A stretch of DNA of 64,000 nucleotides from Planctomycetaceae bacterium (GCA_018660825.1 JABJJO010000062.1:18612-82611); one strand, 5' to 3'. Positions 26,280-35,095 are shown, counted from the first letter of the stretch. Numbers and translations are program-made. The notes: generated by a model not told the origin, from the sequence alone.

Positions 26280-27419
26280 TTAAGCGGTTTTAGAGCTTTT
26301 GGTCTTTTTGATAATTCCCCGCAGAAATTGGAAGGCAATGAACAGCAGAAACGGGTACACTGGCCACAGCCTTAGGATGATTGGAGAACTTTCGGCAAAT
26401 GTCGTCGTGGGAATTGATTTTGTCGTTTGGTGTAGATCGCGGAGATCTGAAAGTCGTATCGTGTCAAATGTCCAAAACAGGCCAATAACGGCTAGTGTCA
26501 ATAACAATAAAAAACATCCAACTCCCGACATCACTCCCTTAAATGCATCCGTTTCCGTTGGGTGGGTTTCAAACAGTTCAATCTGTCGCCCTCTTTTCAA
26601 GGACAACGGAATCATCTCAGCAGTTTCTCTGGCCTTTGCGTAGTCGAGCCAACTGGGCGATAATTTTGGGTTGGACATTGAAAAAACAATCGCGAGTTGA
26701 TTATCAGTAGTGGCGTGGAAAAAAGAACGCTGGGGCTCTACTGTTTGTTCGTTTGAAAGAATGTATTGAGTGGTCGCGTGATTATTGTCGCTGTTGGACC
26801 ACTGGATAATTGTGCTATTCCTCATTTCAATCGTTATGGAAATATCGATTTCCGCTGTGGGGGATATCGGGACTGATGTGCCAGGGGAAATAGCAAATAG
26901 ATATTTGGATTCACCGGCAATGGGTGCCAACTGAATTAAGTCCCGTGTTAAAGCTGCTGTAATGTCGCTCAATAGTCTTGTGAGGATGTTTTCGCGAATA
27001 TCTATTTTCCGGATTACTGTGCCTATATCCAATGTCGACAGACCGGCAAAACACATTGGTATCAGTACGGCATCGGACTCTGTCCGAATCATCTCCAACT
27101 CATAGGCGAAAAGTGAGTCCGCACTAGGGTCGATGATGATTAGAGAGAATCCATTTGAAACTAGGCTCCGAACAACATCCTGATGTGAGTCGACTCCCAG
27201 TTTTAGTGCAACAAAGATTTTGGTGTTCGCATCGACGCCTAGCAGTTCCGCCCAATCGCTCAACTGGGAAATCGAGGAATAGTAGGCTGGTGGAACAAAC
27301 TTGGCGTCGTCAACGTAAATCGCTGAGCACTGGGCTCCCGTTAAAAGCGCGCGTTCGAGGACGTCCACGCAATCCGCAGTGAAACCAAGGAATACAAACT
27401 CTGAATTACGGTCGCTCAT
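26280..27419 (-). CDS. Hypothetical membrane protein with degenerate Rossmann-like N-terminus
   Basis: This is a 379-residue protein. The N-terminal 160 residues look like alternating strand and helix units (FVFLGFTADCVDVLERAL, IFVALKLG, FSLIIIDPSADSLFAYELEMIR) that resemble the N-terminal fold of Gfo/Idh-type oxidoreductases, but no GxGxxG nucleotide motif is kept. A soluble beta-rich stretch follows. Two membrane helices lie near the C-terminus (FLLLLTLAVIGLFWTF around 305 and YPFLLFIAFQFLRGI around 360), ending in a Lys-rich cytoplasmic tail. I do not recognise a named family. Position 105 bases upstream of htrA in the same direction suggests an envelope-related role (inference). Confidence 0.7.
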   Translation of the reverse strand: MSDRNSEFVFLGFTADCVDVLERALLTGAQCSAIYVDDAKFVPPAYYSSISQLSDWAELLGVDANTKIFVALKLGVDSHQDVVRSLVSNGFSLIIIDPSADSLFAYELEMIRTESDAVLIPMCFAGLSTLDIGTVIRKIDIRENILTRLLSDITAALTRDLIQLAPIAGESKYLFAISPGTSVPISPTAEIDISITIEMRNSTIIQWSNSDNNHATTQYILSNEQTVEPQRSFFHATTDNQLAIVFSMSNPKLSPSWLDYAKARETAEMIPLSLKRGRQIELFETHPTETDAFKGVMSGVGCFLLLLTLAVIGLFWTFDTIRLSDLRDLHQTTKSIPTTTFAESSPIILRLWPVYPFLLFIAFQFLRGIIKKTKSSKTA

Positions 27420-27558
27420 AAGCTGTGTGACAAATTGACAAGAGAATAGACCAGTCGAGGCAAGTTGAAAAACAAGCCACGACAGTTAAAGCTAAATTCA
27501 CGACTGTTCTCTGTCAACAGATGGGTCGCAAATTGAGAGGTCTCTTTGTACGTTACGG

Positions 27559-27948
27559 TTAAGCGACTCGTGGAGAGCGTAACAAGAGATTTGCAGTTTC
27601 AACACTGTCGTCGATCAGACAGCGTTGCATGTAGGGATATAACAAATTAATCATAGATTCGACGGATTGTACTTGAATGACAAAAGAACCCGCCAGAGGG
27701 GGAATGTGACTGGCACAGATGATTCCGTTGGCACCGTTTTCATAGGCGAGCATGCTATCCTTTAATAGTGAATAGTTTTCACAGCAATGGATATATGTGT
27801 CACCGAGTTGCACGGAATCTGGGTTTAACGCGAAACGAGTGATTTCCGTGTGAGTGCCGAAGATAGGTTCTATGTCAGCAAGAATAAGATTTGCCCGCAA
27901 GAACTTCGTTAAAGTCGACACGGCAAGTTTGGTACCAGCGCGAGGCAT
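27559..27948 (-). CDS. Orphan Mur-ligase N-terminal (UDP-substrate-binding) domain
   Basis: This is a 129-residue protein resembling only the N-terminal domain of MurE/MurF. NPDSVQLGDTYIHCC aligns with the TDSRxVxPGDLFVA motif, and AYENGANGIICAS with the A..GAxAVVVE strand. The central ATPase and C-terminal domains are missing, and no further Mur sequence follows downstream (27420-27558 holds no gene). The start at 27948 shares one base with the stop of the MurE-like gene (TGATG); a TTG one codon earlier is also possible. Either a MurF remnant or a stand-alone binding domain. The pair may function as one unit through coupling. Confidence 0.65.
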   Translation of the reverse strand: MPRAGTKLAVSTLTKFLRANLILADIEPIFGTHTEITRFALNPDSVQLGDTYIHCCENYSLLKDSMLAYENGANGIICASHIPPLAGSFVIQVQSVESMINLLYPYMQRCLIDDSVETANLLLRSPRVA

Positions 27949-29489
27949 CAAGGAGTTCCTTCCGATGAGGACCCGTGGGCTTTAGGGAAAGGGAGTAGGT
28001 CGGTACCGTAAACAGGTTCCGGATAGAGCAGTTGGTCGAGGCAGATGTCGGCAATCTGATGGTCGTCAAAAAACAAAGTCTGATCGCCGAGTTGATGCTG
28101 TGTCCGAAAGCCCTTGCCGGTGATCAACACGGTATCATCGGTATTAGCGTGCGCTAATGCCCAGACGATAGCTCGTTCACGACTGATAATAATTTCAGCA
28201 TTTCCGGGGCGACGATATCCATCGAGAATGTCATGCGCTATAGAAAGCGTCTGCTCGTTGCCGGGGTCATTTTCCGTGATTATTGTAATATCAGCGGCTT
28301 TTTCCGCGATCCTGCCCATGTCGGCGCGGAAGGAGGCTCCTGTATTGGCTCCAGGACCGTAAACAACGATCAACCTTCCTAGGGTTATTTGACGCACGCT
28401 GTGCAGGGCGTTACGGAGCGCGATTGGAGAATTCGCTGCATCGATATAAACTTCGAAATCTTGACCCCGTGAAATTCGTTCAAGATGACCTTGAATGGAA
28501 TTTACCTGACTGATGGCGTCCGCAATTTCCGGAAGGGGGTAACCCTCGAGTAGTGCCAGTGCTGTAACTTGGAGACAGTGATAGACATGGTGATGACCAA
28601 TAATAGGGGTAAAGACGACCGCCTCCGCGGCGCCGGCATGAATTCGAATACGCTGTCCGTCAGCGCTGTGATTAAGATGCTCAACCCAGATGTCGCAATC
28701 GTCGTTTGATCCAATTGTTAGGGTGGGGTTTTCAATGCGGGGCAGATCAAATCGGGAGGCCGCATCGTCTGCGTTGATAATAACAACGCCTGTTGATTTT
28801 AACGAGTTGATGGCGTTAGAGGCAGCACGACGGGTTTGCTGTGCCGAGTCTGTAGCACTGGATTGGAAGTTAGTAAGTCTCGTGATGACGGCATAATCCA
28901 AGTCGATGCCGGCTGAAGTTTGGTCCGCGAGATCACTATCACTTAGCTCGACGCAGGCAATCTGACATTTGTTGGCTGCCATCGAACCGAGCCAATTTGC
29001 GTATACTTTTGAGTCGGGTTTAATATCAGGGAAATCCGCTACGTCTATGCCATTATCGAAGCCTAGGTCACTTAACGCACCCGTCGTCTTGCCGAGATGT
29101 CGGAATACTTGCTGTATAAGGTAAGTAGCCGCAGTCTTTCCGCTGGCCCCACTAATTCCGATGGTTCTCAGACGTTGGGTCGGCGATCCGGCCAGATAAT
29201 GCGCTGTGTTGGCGTACGCAACACGGGTATCGGGCACGACGAACGTGGGGATATTGGTTGGTAATATCCGTTCAGACACGATGGCAGTTGCGCCGTTGGC
29301 CGCGACCGTCGCAATGTCGTCATGCCCATCGCCAGTATCGGAATCTATGGCGAAAAATAGATTGCCTGGTTCACAGGCCGCCGCATCACTTGTGAAGCCA
29401 GTAAAGCTGAGTCCTTGAGTATCGACTCGCAGGCAATTGGCAAGACAGTCGAGTATGTCAACGTCGGGGAGTAGGTTTCTCCGCAGCAT
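27948..29489 (-). CDS. Diverged MurE-like Mur ligase
   Basis: This is a 513-residue three-domain Mur ligase: an N-terminal UDP-binding domain (TSDAAACEPGNLFFAI), a P-loop ATPase domain (GISGASGKTAATYL) and a C-terminal domain (GRLIVVYGPGANTG, ITENDPGNEQ). It is most like MurE, which adds the third peptide residue in peptidoglycan synthesis. Key features are altered. The P-loop has Ser where GTNGKT has Asn. The TNLSRDHLD segment reads TNFQSSATD. The carbamylated Lys region (AAKARLF) reads TRRAASNAI. The DNPR diaminopimelate motif reads NDPGN, and the GKGHE motif reads GKGFRT. The classical reaction is therefore doubtful. It is coupled to the orphan Mur N-domain. Confidence 0.8.
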   Translation of the reverse strand: MLRRNLLPDVDILDCLANCLRVDTQGLSFTGFTSDAAACEPGNLFFAIDSDTGDGHDDIATVAANGATAIVSERILPTNIPTFVVPDTRVAYANTAHYLAGSPTQRLRTIGISGASGKTAATYLIQQVFRHLGKTTGALSDLGFDNGIDVADFPDIKPDSKVYANWLGSMAANKCQIACVELSDSDLADQTSAGIDLDYAVITRLTNFQSSATDSAQQTRRAASNAINSLKSTGVVIINADDAASRFDLPRIENPTLTIGSNDDCDIWVEHLNHSADGQRIRIHAGAAEAVVFTPIIGHHHVYHCLQVTALALLEGYPLPEIADAISQVNSIQGHLERISRGQDFEVYIDAANSPIALRNALHSVRQITLGRLIVVYGPGANTGASFRADMGRIAEKAADITIITENDPGNEQTLSIAHDILDGYRRPGNAEIIISRERAIVWALAHANTDDTVLITGKGFRTQHQLGDQTLFFDDHQIADICLDQLLYPEPVYGTDLLPFPKAHGSSSEGTP

Positions 29490-29722
29490 GTACGCGTTCC
29501 ATCCCTGGGTGCTAAATATGTGAGTAGTGATATGCCAGCGTTCCTTGCTGGTTTGAAGTCCTAGTAATCTGCCATTTTTGCGAGGTTCGTGTCAAGCTCG
29601 ATAAATACGTTCGTGCTGGGTAATCAGAGCTGGTATTCATTTGTCGGATAGAATCGACTACAATCATTCGATTCATAACTTCACAATAAAACGACGGCTT
29701 TTGGTTTATTCCCAATATCCCC

Positions 29723-30547
29723 ATGAATACCAACCTTACAACTTGGTCAGTGTTTGCTCGTGGCCAACCGACCCACTGCGGATTCACTGAGGGGTTGTAC
29801 GATTGGTGTTTCTCGCAAATGCACCTTGCTTTCCAAATTCTCTCTTGTGATAAAGTCTTATCTGATGAGTCATTCAATGGGGAACATCCTGATCTTATTT
29901 TGATTAATTCCCGGCGTCGGGGCGATTTTCCGGCGAAGATGCTGCTACGCATAGTGAACAAATATCCCCTTTCGTTAGTATTGGAAATCACGGGTGAGTG
30001 GTGTTTCGGCGACACTCGCAGTGGCGAACCGTTGCCCGTTTCCTGTCGCTTTGACGTTGCCGTTGCTCAACAACGTCTGCCGTCGATGTTATCCTCTCGT
30101 CAACGTTTTCTGCAGATCCGAAATGAATTAGGTCCACTTGCTAGTGTTGCGGAATTGTCTGCATTCTGGAACCGAAATACGACGACGTCGCACTGCAGTA
30201 GTTTGAATGTCATCGCTTCAGACGGTTCGGAGCGGGAAGCCTTAGGATCGTTGCTTGCACAAGAAGGTTTCAATGTCCATTCGTACCCCAGTTGGAATTC
30301 GATTGCTGAGGATGGTCGATCGCGAGCGATTGTTTATAGCGTTACCGACAGGCGGGAATTAGGAACGGCATTCAAGGAAATCGAACATTCATTTGCGGTG
30401 ATTATTTCAAACCATTTTAATAGTTTGGACACGACATTCTTTAAAGGTAAAAATTCCGCGATGTTTTTGCGAAAACCATTCCTTGCCCACGACTTAGTCC
30501 AGGCGATTAGCAACGTTCAGGTAATGCCTAAGGCAAACGCTGCTTGA
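29723..30547 (+). CDS. Planctomycete-type hypothetical protein, two receiver-like halves
   Basis: This is a 274-residue protein without signal peptide or membrane helix. The N-terminal half has a receiver-like strand (PDLILINSRR) and ITGEWCFGDTRSGEPLP, which matches the G-x-WC-x-G-x-x-R-x-G pattern I associate with a conserved planctomycete protein family of unknown function. The C-terminal half (SLNVIASDGSEREALGSLLAQEGFNVHSYPSW, then FLRKPFLAHDLVQAI) looks like a response-regulator receiver fold, with the final KPF matching the conserved Lys, but an acceptor Asp is not evident. A signalling role is inferred only from fold resemblance. It is divergent from the MurE-like gene and ends 12 bases from the convergent HD hydrolase. 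Confidence 0.7.
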   Translation: MNTNLTTWSVFARGQPTHCGFTEGLYDWCFSQMHLAFQILSCDKVLSDESFNGEHPDLILINSRRRGDFPAKMLLRIVNKYPLSLVLEITGEWCFGDTRSGEPLPVSCRFDVAVAQQRLPSMLSSRQRFLQIRNELGPLASVAELSAFWNRNTTTSHCSSLNVIASDGSEREALGSLLAQEGFNVHSYPSWNSIAEDGRSRAIVYSVTDRRELGTAFKEIEHSFAVIISNHFNSLDTTFFKGKNSAMFLRKPFLAHDLVQAISNVQVMPKANAA

Positions 30548-30559
30548 TGGATTTTCGTA

Positions 30560-31858
30560 CTAGCCTGACAAGGCCCGCAGTAATAATCCCTCTAGGTCGC
30601 CGCGTGCTCGGCACCCATCGACAAGTTCACTTCGTACGAAAATGCGAACGCGTTTCACGTGATAATCGAATTGTTCCTCCGCCAAGACTCGAACTACAGG
30701 TGAACGATCGCTTAAGGGACTGAAATCATCCGTAATTTTGTCGTAGACGTTTAAATCGAATTGGACCTCCAGTTCGGTTGGCGGTGCGTCGATTAAGACG
30801 GCGTTGGGTGTCTTGCCACAACGCATTAAATCTTGCAAACGGCGACTTGTGGCATTCAGTTCACTATACGATAGGCCAGCGACGCGGTGGTAAATCTCGG
30901 CGTTGGTAGATGCATTACATTGGAACACCGACTTGTGTATTTTTCGTATTGGGCCGAAAAGGTCAGCCGCAAGAGCACGGGCTTCAGTTGTGTCGCGAAT
31001 GTAGATTTCGGCTTCGTGATCGCTAAGCGAACAGATAGTTGCTATGTTTTCGGACGTAGGCATTTGTTGGACACAGCATTGAAGCATTGCCGTAGCGCTG
31101 CGAACAGTTTTATGCCAGTATACTTCACTAAACATTACGTACCGCGCAAATACCATCATCTCGGCCGCGGTTAGAGACTTACCACTCAGCGCCAATTGAT
31201 TGGTGTGGGGATCCGCAATTAGTCCAGACAGCAATCGTTGTTGATCGTAGTTCCGCCCGTATGGAACGCCAGCGTGGAGACTATCACGTTGGAGGTAATC
31301 CATTTTATCGATATCAACAGGACTCGAGAGCATTGAATATAACAACTGTTGACAGGGGGTTCCAACTGCACCCGTCAAAAAATGGGCTACATCTTGCGGG
31401 GTGCAAGACCAATGCAAATCGATTTCAGAGGCTATTTCCGTTTCACAAATAATCTTCGTTGCGCGCTGTTCGTGGCCCACCAATCCTGGCAACCGCATAT
31501 CTTCTATTGGGTGACAAAACGGCCAGTGACCAATATCGTGAAGCAGAGCTGCTAATACGAAAATCTCCAATTCGATCGTCGTTACAGATTTACGGAAGTC
31601 GGGAGATCCTAGGAAATGTTCGAGATATCGCAGTGCTAAGTGATAGACGCCGAGGGAATGCTCAAAGCGGGTATGCTGTGCTGATGGATATACTCGAGCG
31701 ACCAATCCGAGTTGCGATAAATGCGTTAAGCGGTGGAACGCTGGAGTGTCAATTAGTGCGCTAATTCGGTTGGTTATTGGAACGTCCTGTTGGTAGGCAA
31801 TGCGAATGACGCGTTGAGGATTTCGCAATGCCTCTAGTTCCAATAAGGGGCGCTTCAT
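30560..31858 (-). CDS. HD-domain phosphohydrolase, SAMHD1/dGTPase-like
   Basis: From the ATG at 31858 the product is 432 residues. The HD metal site is spread over RLTHLSQLGLVARVYPSAQHTRFEHSLGV (first His), LAALLHDIGHWPFCH (HD) and SSPVDIDKMDYLQRD (last Asp), the arrangement of SAMHD1-related dNTP triphosphohydrolases. The likely activity is hydrolysis of deoxynucleoside triphosphates or a related phosphoester; allosteric sites are not assignable by eye. The open frame extends to 31918, but the ATG at 31858 overlaps the stop of the preceding gene as ATGA and begins the conserved sequence, so it is chosen. It is the last gene of a small minus-strand set with two membrane proteins. Confidence 0.88.
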   Translation of the reverse strand: MKRPLLELEALRNPQRVIRIAYQQDVPITNRISALIDTPAFHRLTHLSQLGLVARVYPSAQHTRFEHSLGVYHLALRYLEHFLGSPDFRKSVTTIELEIFVLAALLHDIGHWPFCHPIEDMRLPGLVGHEQRATKIICETEIASEIDLHWSCTPQDVAHFLTGAVGTPCQQLLYSMLSSPVDIDKMDYLQRDSLHAGVPYGRNYDQQRLLSGLIADPHTNQLALSGKSLTAAEMMVFARYVMFSEVYWHKTVRSATAMLQCCVQQMPTSENIATICSLSDHEAEIYIRDTTEARALAADLFGPIRKIHKSVFQCNASTNAEIYHRVAGLSYSELNATSRRLQDLMRCGKTPNAVLIDAPPTELEVQFDLNVYDKITDDFSPLSDRSPVVRVLAEEQFDYHVKRVRIFVRSELVDGCRARGDLEGLLLRALSG

Positions 31859-32559
31859 GTTGTAAGTAACCAGAGGTGAAAGTTGTCCGACAACAGGCAA
31901 AACAGACTGGTGATGCAAATCATCACAGCAACGTGCAATGCCCCCTGCGCGAACTCCATCTCATAGCAAGCCATTGGTACAAATGTGGCGATTACGAAGC
32001 ATGCTGCACCGATAATAGATAGAATCAAGGTGTAGGAGGGCTCTTCATAATGGATGAGAAGTAAAGATGTTGCAATAAACGTGGAAGCAATGAAAAAATA
32101 GATCGCTGCAGTAATTATCGAACGCATAAATGCCTTACGTCGTTCGAAAACTTGGATCTCAGTTTTTTTCAATATCCCGTAACCGAGGGCACTTGACGCT
32201 AGTGACAATAGTAACAAACCAAGGACAGATAAAGTGGCAGTTGTAGGTGTGAAACTGTCTGGGTCGGTTTGCAGCATTCTCGCTAAAAAAGCGATGACGC
32301 CAGCCGCCGCGAAAAGTGAACATAGCGAAATGACCTCGAGCCGCTGGAAAAATCCAGCCCGTCGCGCTATTCCATCGATCTTAGTGTGAGCGCCCGGCGC
32401 GCCTGCCTTATGTTCCGGCTCTTGAATGACAACCTGATCTTCCAGAGTTGGAATGGCAATGATTGTCTTGCAGCCAGGGCAGGGACCTGAACGGCCAGCA
32501 AACTGGTCGCTAACCTGAAATCGTTTAAAACAACCAGCACATATTACATCAATCGCCAT
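31855..32559 (-). CDS. Zinc-ribbon and four-helix membrane protein, planctomycete type
   Basis: This is a 234-residue protein. It opens with a zinc ribbon (CAGCFKRFQVSDQFAGRSG then CPGC), as seen at the N-terminus of many planctomycete proteins. A hydrophilic linker of about 35 residues follows, then about four membrane helices (for example LCSLFAAAGVIAFLA, TLSVLGLLLLSLASSALGYGI, AAIYFFIASTFIATSLLLI and the C-terminal pair). The function is not known; the ribbon would lie in the cytoplasm. Its stop overlaps the start of the HD hydrolase (ATGA), so the two are translated together. Confidence 0.75.
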   Translation of the reverse strand: MAIDVICAGCFKRFQVSDQFAGRSGPCPGCKTIIAIPTLEDQVVIQEPEHKAGAPGAHTKIDGIARRAGFFQRLEVISLCSLFAAAGVIAFLARMLQTDPDSFTPTTATLSVLGLLLLSLASSALGYGILKKTEIQVFERRKAFMRSIITAAIYFFIASTFIATSLLLIHYEEPSYTLILSIIGAACFVIATFVPMACYEMEFAQGALHVAVMICITSLFCLLSDNFHLWLLTT

Positions 32560-32698
32560 TACGCAAACCGTGGAAGGAATAGAATTTGGGGGCTATTGCC
32601 GGCACAACTAAGCGGCACTGCAATATCGAAGTTTACCAAAAATCCCGTTGCAACGGCAACCTAAAAAGATCTTTGGGGTTCAAGAAGTTTACGCGGTG

Positions 32699-33238
32699 CT
32701 AACCTAGAAAGTTTTCCAGAATCGAATTGCCTGCGCCACGTTGGATGATAATCCAAATCATGAATGCCGCGGTAAACGCAGGCAGTACGGGACCGACGGT
32801 CAACAACCGGATTAGCAACGTTTGCCGATTATTTTTATCCGCAACAAGGCTGATGCATGAACAAAAAGCGGAAAGCACAGAAATCAGCAACAGAATTGTA
32901 GCAACGCCAACTGGAAAATCAGCGCGGTAAATCTCTCGATCAAAAGAAATTAGGGTTTCCCAAACGGGGTGGCCAAGGACCCAGAACATTAAAACTACTA
33001 AGTATCCGGCTAAAAAAATCATCGACGCGCACAGCGACCATTCTCCCATTGTCCTGTCGGCTTCTTCCTCTTCATCGTCGGATTCTTCGGGAGGAATATC
33101 AATACTAGCCGGATCAATCGCAGCGTCTGGTGACATATCATCTAGTTCAATCGAGTCGGAGGATTCGCCTAACGTGATTTGGTCAGCCTCGCCGGTTTCG
33201 GCCGGCTTTTGATCCGTCATCTCTGTTTTCGCTAACAT
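32699..33238 (-). CDS. Hypothetical acidic-tailed membrane protein
   Basis: This is a 179-residue protein. Residues 1-60 are strongly acidic and disordered-looking (SSDSIELDDMSPDAAIDP, EESDDEEEEAD). Three or so membrane helices follow (CASMIFLAGYLVVLMFWVL, GVATILLLISVLSAF, LLTVGPVLPAFTAAFMIWII). I do not recognise a family. It lies 139 bases upstream of the zinc-ribbon membrane gene and 104 downstream of the ACT gene, all in one direction, so operon membership is possible but not proven. Confidence 0.65.
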   Translation of the reverse strand: MLAKTEMTDQKPAETGEADQITLGESSDSIELDDMSPDAAIDPASIDIPPEESDDEEEEADRTMGEWSLCASMIFLAGYLVVLMFWVLGHPVWETLISFDREIYRADFPVGVATILLLISVLSAFCSCISLVADKNNRQTLLIRLLTVGPVLPAFTAAFMIWIIIQRGAGNSILENFLG

Positions 33239-33342
33239 GCAATTTCCCCGTTCCGGTAATTTAAACCTATCCTACACTTGTTTTCGGGTATTTTAACGGT
33301 GAAAATGAGACGAAAATCAGTCGCTCGAGCAATAAATAGTCG

Positions 33343-33834
33343 CTAGTTGTCGAAAATCAAGTCATCTTCTGTGATTAATTGGAAACCGCTACTAGCAAGT
33401 GTTTCGACAGCACATTCTATATTGTCAACCATTAGCGCGACGACTGGCCTCCCATGCGGCCGAGAAAACAGCGGATAGGCTTGTGTAATATTCAATTCGG
33501 CGCGTAAAAGCGCCGTACATACGGATAGCATCGGTTGGCGAGTATCTGGGAGTTCGAGTGCGACCAATTGACTTTCAATTAACGGAAAACCCGACCTTTC
33601 TAGGACTTCACGACCTGTTTCTGGGTTACTTAACAGTAGACGCGCAAAGGCGCATTCGGTAGAGTCGTTGATCGAAAGCGCTAGAATACGAATGTCTGTA
33701 CCATCGAATCGGCGGAGAACTTCCATCAGTTGACCGACGCGATTTTCCAGAAATATTGTGAATTGAGTAATTGCTGGGTAACTGTGCCCCCGCATTGTTT
33801 CTAGCGGTGTAACTCCGTCCTCGCCATAACTCAT
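33343..33834 (-). CDS. Tandem ACT-domain protein
   Basis: This is a 163-residue protein made of two ACT domains (about 18-85 and 95-160). The first is FTIFLENRVGQLMEVLRRF..TDIRILALSINDS, the second VCTALLRAELNITQAYPLFSRP. ACT domains bind amino acids. Stand-alone tandem ACT proteins often act as regulatory subunits, as with acetolactate synthase small subunit IlvH, but the IlvH-specific sequence is not clear here and no ilv gene is nearby. Probably an amino-acid-responsive regulator. It is divergent from the thioesterase. Confidence 0.8.
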   Translation of the reverse strand: MSYGEDGVTPLETMRGHSYPAITQFTIFLENRVGQLMEVLRRFDGTDIRILALSINDSTECAFARLLLSNPETGREVLERSGFPLIESQLVALELPDTRQPMLSVCTALLRAELNITQAYPLFSRPHGRPVVALMVDNIECAVETLASSGFQLITEDDLIFDN

Positions 33835-33960
33835 ATTGGATTTCCAAAAAATAAGTGTTGTGAAACAACGTTACTTATAAATAAATCAGCTTCTGCAGTC
33901 AAATGAGGGCTGTTAAAATTAATAACTTACGGGTGTTTTATTGCAGTAATCGAGGGGTTC

Positions 33961-34389
33961 ATGGATATAGGCGACGCTTTTAGTTTTGAATTGCGAGTTC
34001 GTTATCAGGAAACGGACGGGCAGGGTGTCGTCCATCACGGCAATTACCTGACCTACTTTGAGAAAGCACGGATTGAATTATTGCGACATAACGGTATTAG
34101 TTACCGTGATATAGAAGCTAGTGGTTTAATGTTAGTCGTAGCGGCAGCGCATCTGGAATATTATAAACCGGCATTATTCGACGATCTTTTGAAAGTAAGC
34201 GTAACAGTCCAACGGATCAAAGGTGCTGTGATCGAACATACGTATGTGATCACACGCGGTGAAACTGAGATCGTTCGCGGATTCACCCGCATTGGCTGCC
34301 TGAGTAAAGAGGGACGCGTGAAACGTGTTCCCACGTGGCTGGGAGGCAGGGGGGACTGGCCCGAACCTCAGCCGTCTCTCAAAGATTAG
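33961..34389 (+). CDS. Acyl-CoA thioesterase, YbgC/4-hydroxybenzoyl-CoA thioesterase family
   Basis: This is a 142-residue hotdog-fold protein. The diagnostic RYQETDGQGVVHHGNYL contains the catalytic Asp of the YbgC family, and LEYYKPALFDDLLKV continues the conserved core. It hydrolyses acyl-CoA or acyl-ACP thioesters; YbgC members are often linked to envelope biogenesis, but no tol-pal genes are present here. A GAGGGG element lies three bases before the ATG, a short spacing. The end overlaps the convergent hypothetical gene by 11 bases. Confidence 0.88.
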   Translation: MDIGDAFSFELRVRYQETDGQGVVHHGNYLTYFEKARIELLRHNGISYRDIEASGLMLVVAAAHLEYYKPALFDDLLKVSVTVQRIKGAVIEHTYVITRGETEIVRGFTRIGCLSKEGRVKRVPTWLGGRGDWPEPQPSLKD

Positions 34390-34942
34390 ATTCATCAATT
34401 TTGTCGATCAACAAATCGAGTTCATCTGCTGAGGGCGGGGTCCCGCTACGCCTAGGCATGGCTCTAGTCGGTTGCGTCGGCCGAGTGTTGGATGGCGCGG
34501 AAGGTGTGTCTGGGGGTATCTCTATATCGTTTCTTTTCTCATCACGCAGTAACGTTAAAATTTGTTGACGCGCATTGGCCGGTCCTTCTATGTCACTTAA
34601 ATTCAGACAGACTATGCGACGTTGCATCGCATCATAGTGCCCCGAGGGAAGGGCGATTGGTAGGTCTGGCGTAATGGTTGCGTCGCCATCGAATCTTCCG
34701 ATTATTCCTAAACGTCGAAGGTGTTCAATGCAGTCAACAATGGGATGCCAGGCGGCGACGAGCATGTCACCCCGAATACCCTGAATACACAAGGCGTCAG
34801 TACTCGCAATTTCGAGTTGGGCAGCGTCCTGTACTAAGATCACTTCAATCCGATCACGCATTAAAAGCGCGGCGACCAGTTCCTGTTCGGTGTGTTGTCG
34901 TTTTGGATCGTTTTGATTTGACTGTGACAGTATGAGTTTCAT
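34379..34942 (-). CDS. Conserved-looking hypothetical protein
   Basis: From the ATG at 34942 the product is 187 residues. It is an alpha/beta soluble domain (VILVQDAAQLEIAS, MLVAAWHPIVDCIEHLRRLGIIGRF) followed by a Pro-rich linker and an acidic C-terminal helix (ELDLLIDKIDE). The open frame extends 52 codons further but that stretch is hydrophobic and atypical and approaches the tRNA terminator, so the internal ATG is preferred. No family recognised. It overlaps the thioesterase gene tail-to-tail. Confidence 0.6.
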   Translation of the reverse strand: MKLILSQSNQNDPKRQHTEQELVAALLMRDRIEVILVQDAAQLEIASTDALCIQGIRGDMLVAAWHPIVDCIEHLRRLGIIGRFDGDATITPDLPIALPSGHYDAMQRRIVCLNLSDIEGPANARQQILTLLRDEKRNDIEIPPDTPSAPSNTRPTQPTRAMPRRSGTPPSADELDLLIDKIDESNL

Positions 34943-35095
34943 GTTTATCATCATAACGCAGGAGATGACGTCAGATACAAAATAGAAGCAAAAAATTGAT
35001 AACGCAAATTCGAACGATACAGATTCAAGCAGACAACCATAATGAATAAAGAAGAGCGGAACGTCAGTGGTTATCCAGGAGCCAGCAAGGAAACG

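Noticed and set aside
29512..30015. A 167-codon minus-strand open frame across the murE-29723 intergenic region
   Set aside because: It overlaps the plus-strand gene at 29723, is rich in rare-looking Ser/Arg/Thr combinations, and shows no family pattern; treated as a shadow frame.
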